From NCBI RefSeq assembly GCF_000802245.2, contig NZ_CP021080.1, forward strand, positions 6,138,001 to 6,202,000: a DNA stretch of 64,000 bases, given 5' to 3'. Of the stretch, positions 63,593 to 64,000 are shown in pieces. Both the position numbers and the translations under genes were made by a program. The notes under the pieces are model-generated. The model was not told the DNA's origin. It worked only from the letters and a program-made list of their open reading frames with translations, and searched no databases. The stretch is from Streptomyces pluripotens (GTDB taxonomy: Bacteria > Actinomycetota > Actinomycetes > Streptomycetales > Streptomycetaceae). Within the stretch, counting starts at the first letter, position 1. Each line of letters begins with the position of its first letter.

Positions 63593-64000
63593 CTACCGGT
63601 CCGGGATCTCGGCCGGTGACACCGGCCGCCGTTCCTGCCGGGAGATTTCGCAGGCCTCGGCGATCCGCAGTGCCTGCAGCGCCTCGCGGCCGTCGCACGG
63701 ATTGGGCCGCTCGCCGCACACCAGCTCGACAAAGGCGGCCAGTTCGGCCTCGTACGCGGGGCCGAACCGCTCCGGGAAGCCGGTCCACGGCTTGTCCGCG
63801 GGGGGCGGTCCGGTCGGCTCGGTGGACGCCAGCGGGGTGCGGTCGTCCAGCCCCACCACCACCGTGTCCCGTTCGCCGGCCAGCTCCATGCGGACGTCGT
63901 AGCCCGCGCCGTTGAGTCGGGCTGCGGTCGCCACGGCCAGCGTGCCGTCGTCCAGGGTCAGTAGTGCCGCGCCCGTGTCGACGTCACCGGCCTCGCGGAA
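63593..64000 (-). CDS. Gfo/Idh/MocA oxidoreductase, C-terminal part (5' end outside window)
   Basis: The last ~135 residues of an NAD(P)-dependent oxidoreductase; the reading frame is open to the right edge. It shows DTGAALLTLDDGTLAVATAA, then RFGPAYEAELAAFVELVCGE, with GREALQALRIAEACEIS near the end, the typical C-terminus of inositol 2-dehydrogenase-like proteins. The stop lies at 63593-63595, convergent with the P450. The substrate could be myo-inositol or another polyol; the deciding N-terminus is missing. Confidence 0.85.
   Translation of the reverse strand, partial: FREAGDVDTGAALLTLDDGTLAVATAARLNGAGYDVRMELAGERDTVVVGLDDRTPLASTEPTGPPPADKPWTGFPERFGPAYEAELAAFVELVCGERPNPCDGREALQALRIAEACEISRQERRPVSPAEIPDR

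Overview
The window is high-GC actinobacterial DNA, almost certainly Streptomyces: GTG starts are common, genes overlap as GTGA/ATGA, LuxR/TetR/IclR/XRE regulators are dense, and the order gcl-katA-glxR-hyi ... aceB-allR-allB-alc follows, from memory, the purine/allantoin catabolism region of the S. coelicolor chromosome. No tRNA, rRNA or CRISPR array was seen.

Region 1 (1-8740) looks like one edge of a biosynthetic gene cluster. On the minus strand are a HisC-like aminotransferase (cut by the window edge) and a LuxR-type regulator. On the plus strand are a small exported peptide with three DVGWN repeats, a CreE-like flavoprotein, a CreD-like lyase, a class II DAHP synthase and an isocitrate lyase/PEP mutase family protein, the last four with overlapping ends. 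The CreE/CreD pair suggests the aspartate-nitrosuccinate route to nitrite, and the DAHP synthase suggests a shikimate-derived partner. No product is known to me for this combination with a repeat peptide.

Region 2 (8740-21800) holds a broken HEAT-like gene, a secreted MBF2-like protein, ATP-grasp and transposase remnants, a CorA transporter, a trypsin-like protease, a large LuxR-ATPase regulator, a GAF-LuxR regulator, a two-gene acyl-CoA synthetase operon and a degraded zinc-ribbon gene.

Region 3 (21840-34834) is purine/glyoxylate catabolism: glyoxylate carboligase, catalase, tartronate semialdehyde reductase, hydroxypyruvate isomerase, a thiamine-binding-like protein with an HTH_22 regulator, uraD-uraH-uricase, an 8-oxoguanine/guanine deaminase-type amidohydrolase and an NCS2 permease. 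It continues at 53514-60206 with malate synthase, a MobA-like nucleotidyltransferase, the IclR regulator AllR, allantoinase and allantoicase. Together they take urate through 5-hydroxyisourate, OHCU, allantoin and allantoate to glyoxylate, which goes to malate or to tartronate semialdehyde. Five promoters carry paired 15-bp TTCY-N7-GGAA-type palindromes whose centres are always 21 bp apart (one member of the katA pair is weak). Four promoters carry a second palindrome, TCAACA-N3-TGTTGA, on or next to the -35.

Region 4 (34976-53440) contains housekeeping and accessory genes: thioesterase, histidine phosphatase, AlaA-type aminotransferase, HxlR regulator, a von Willebrand protein pair, two divergent IucA/IucC siderophore synthetases, a TetR/NmrA pair with twin operators, an XRE-DUF6415 accessory cassette, a decayed IS3 element, an integrase stump and a HipA-like kinase. 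Region 5 (60444-64000) has an AIM24 protein, a DHFR-like reductase, a 9-bp tandem repeat, a cytochrome P450 and the C-terminus of a Gfo/Idh/MocA oxidoreductase.
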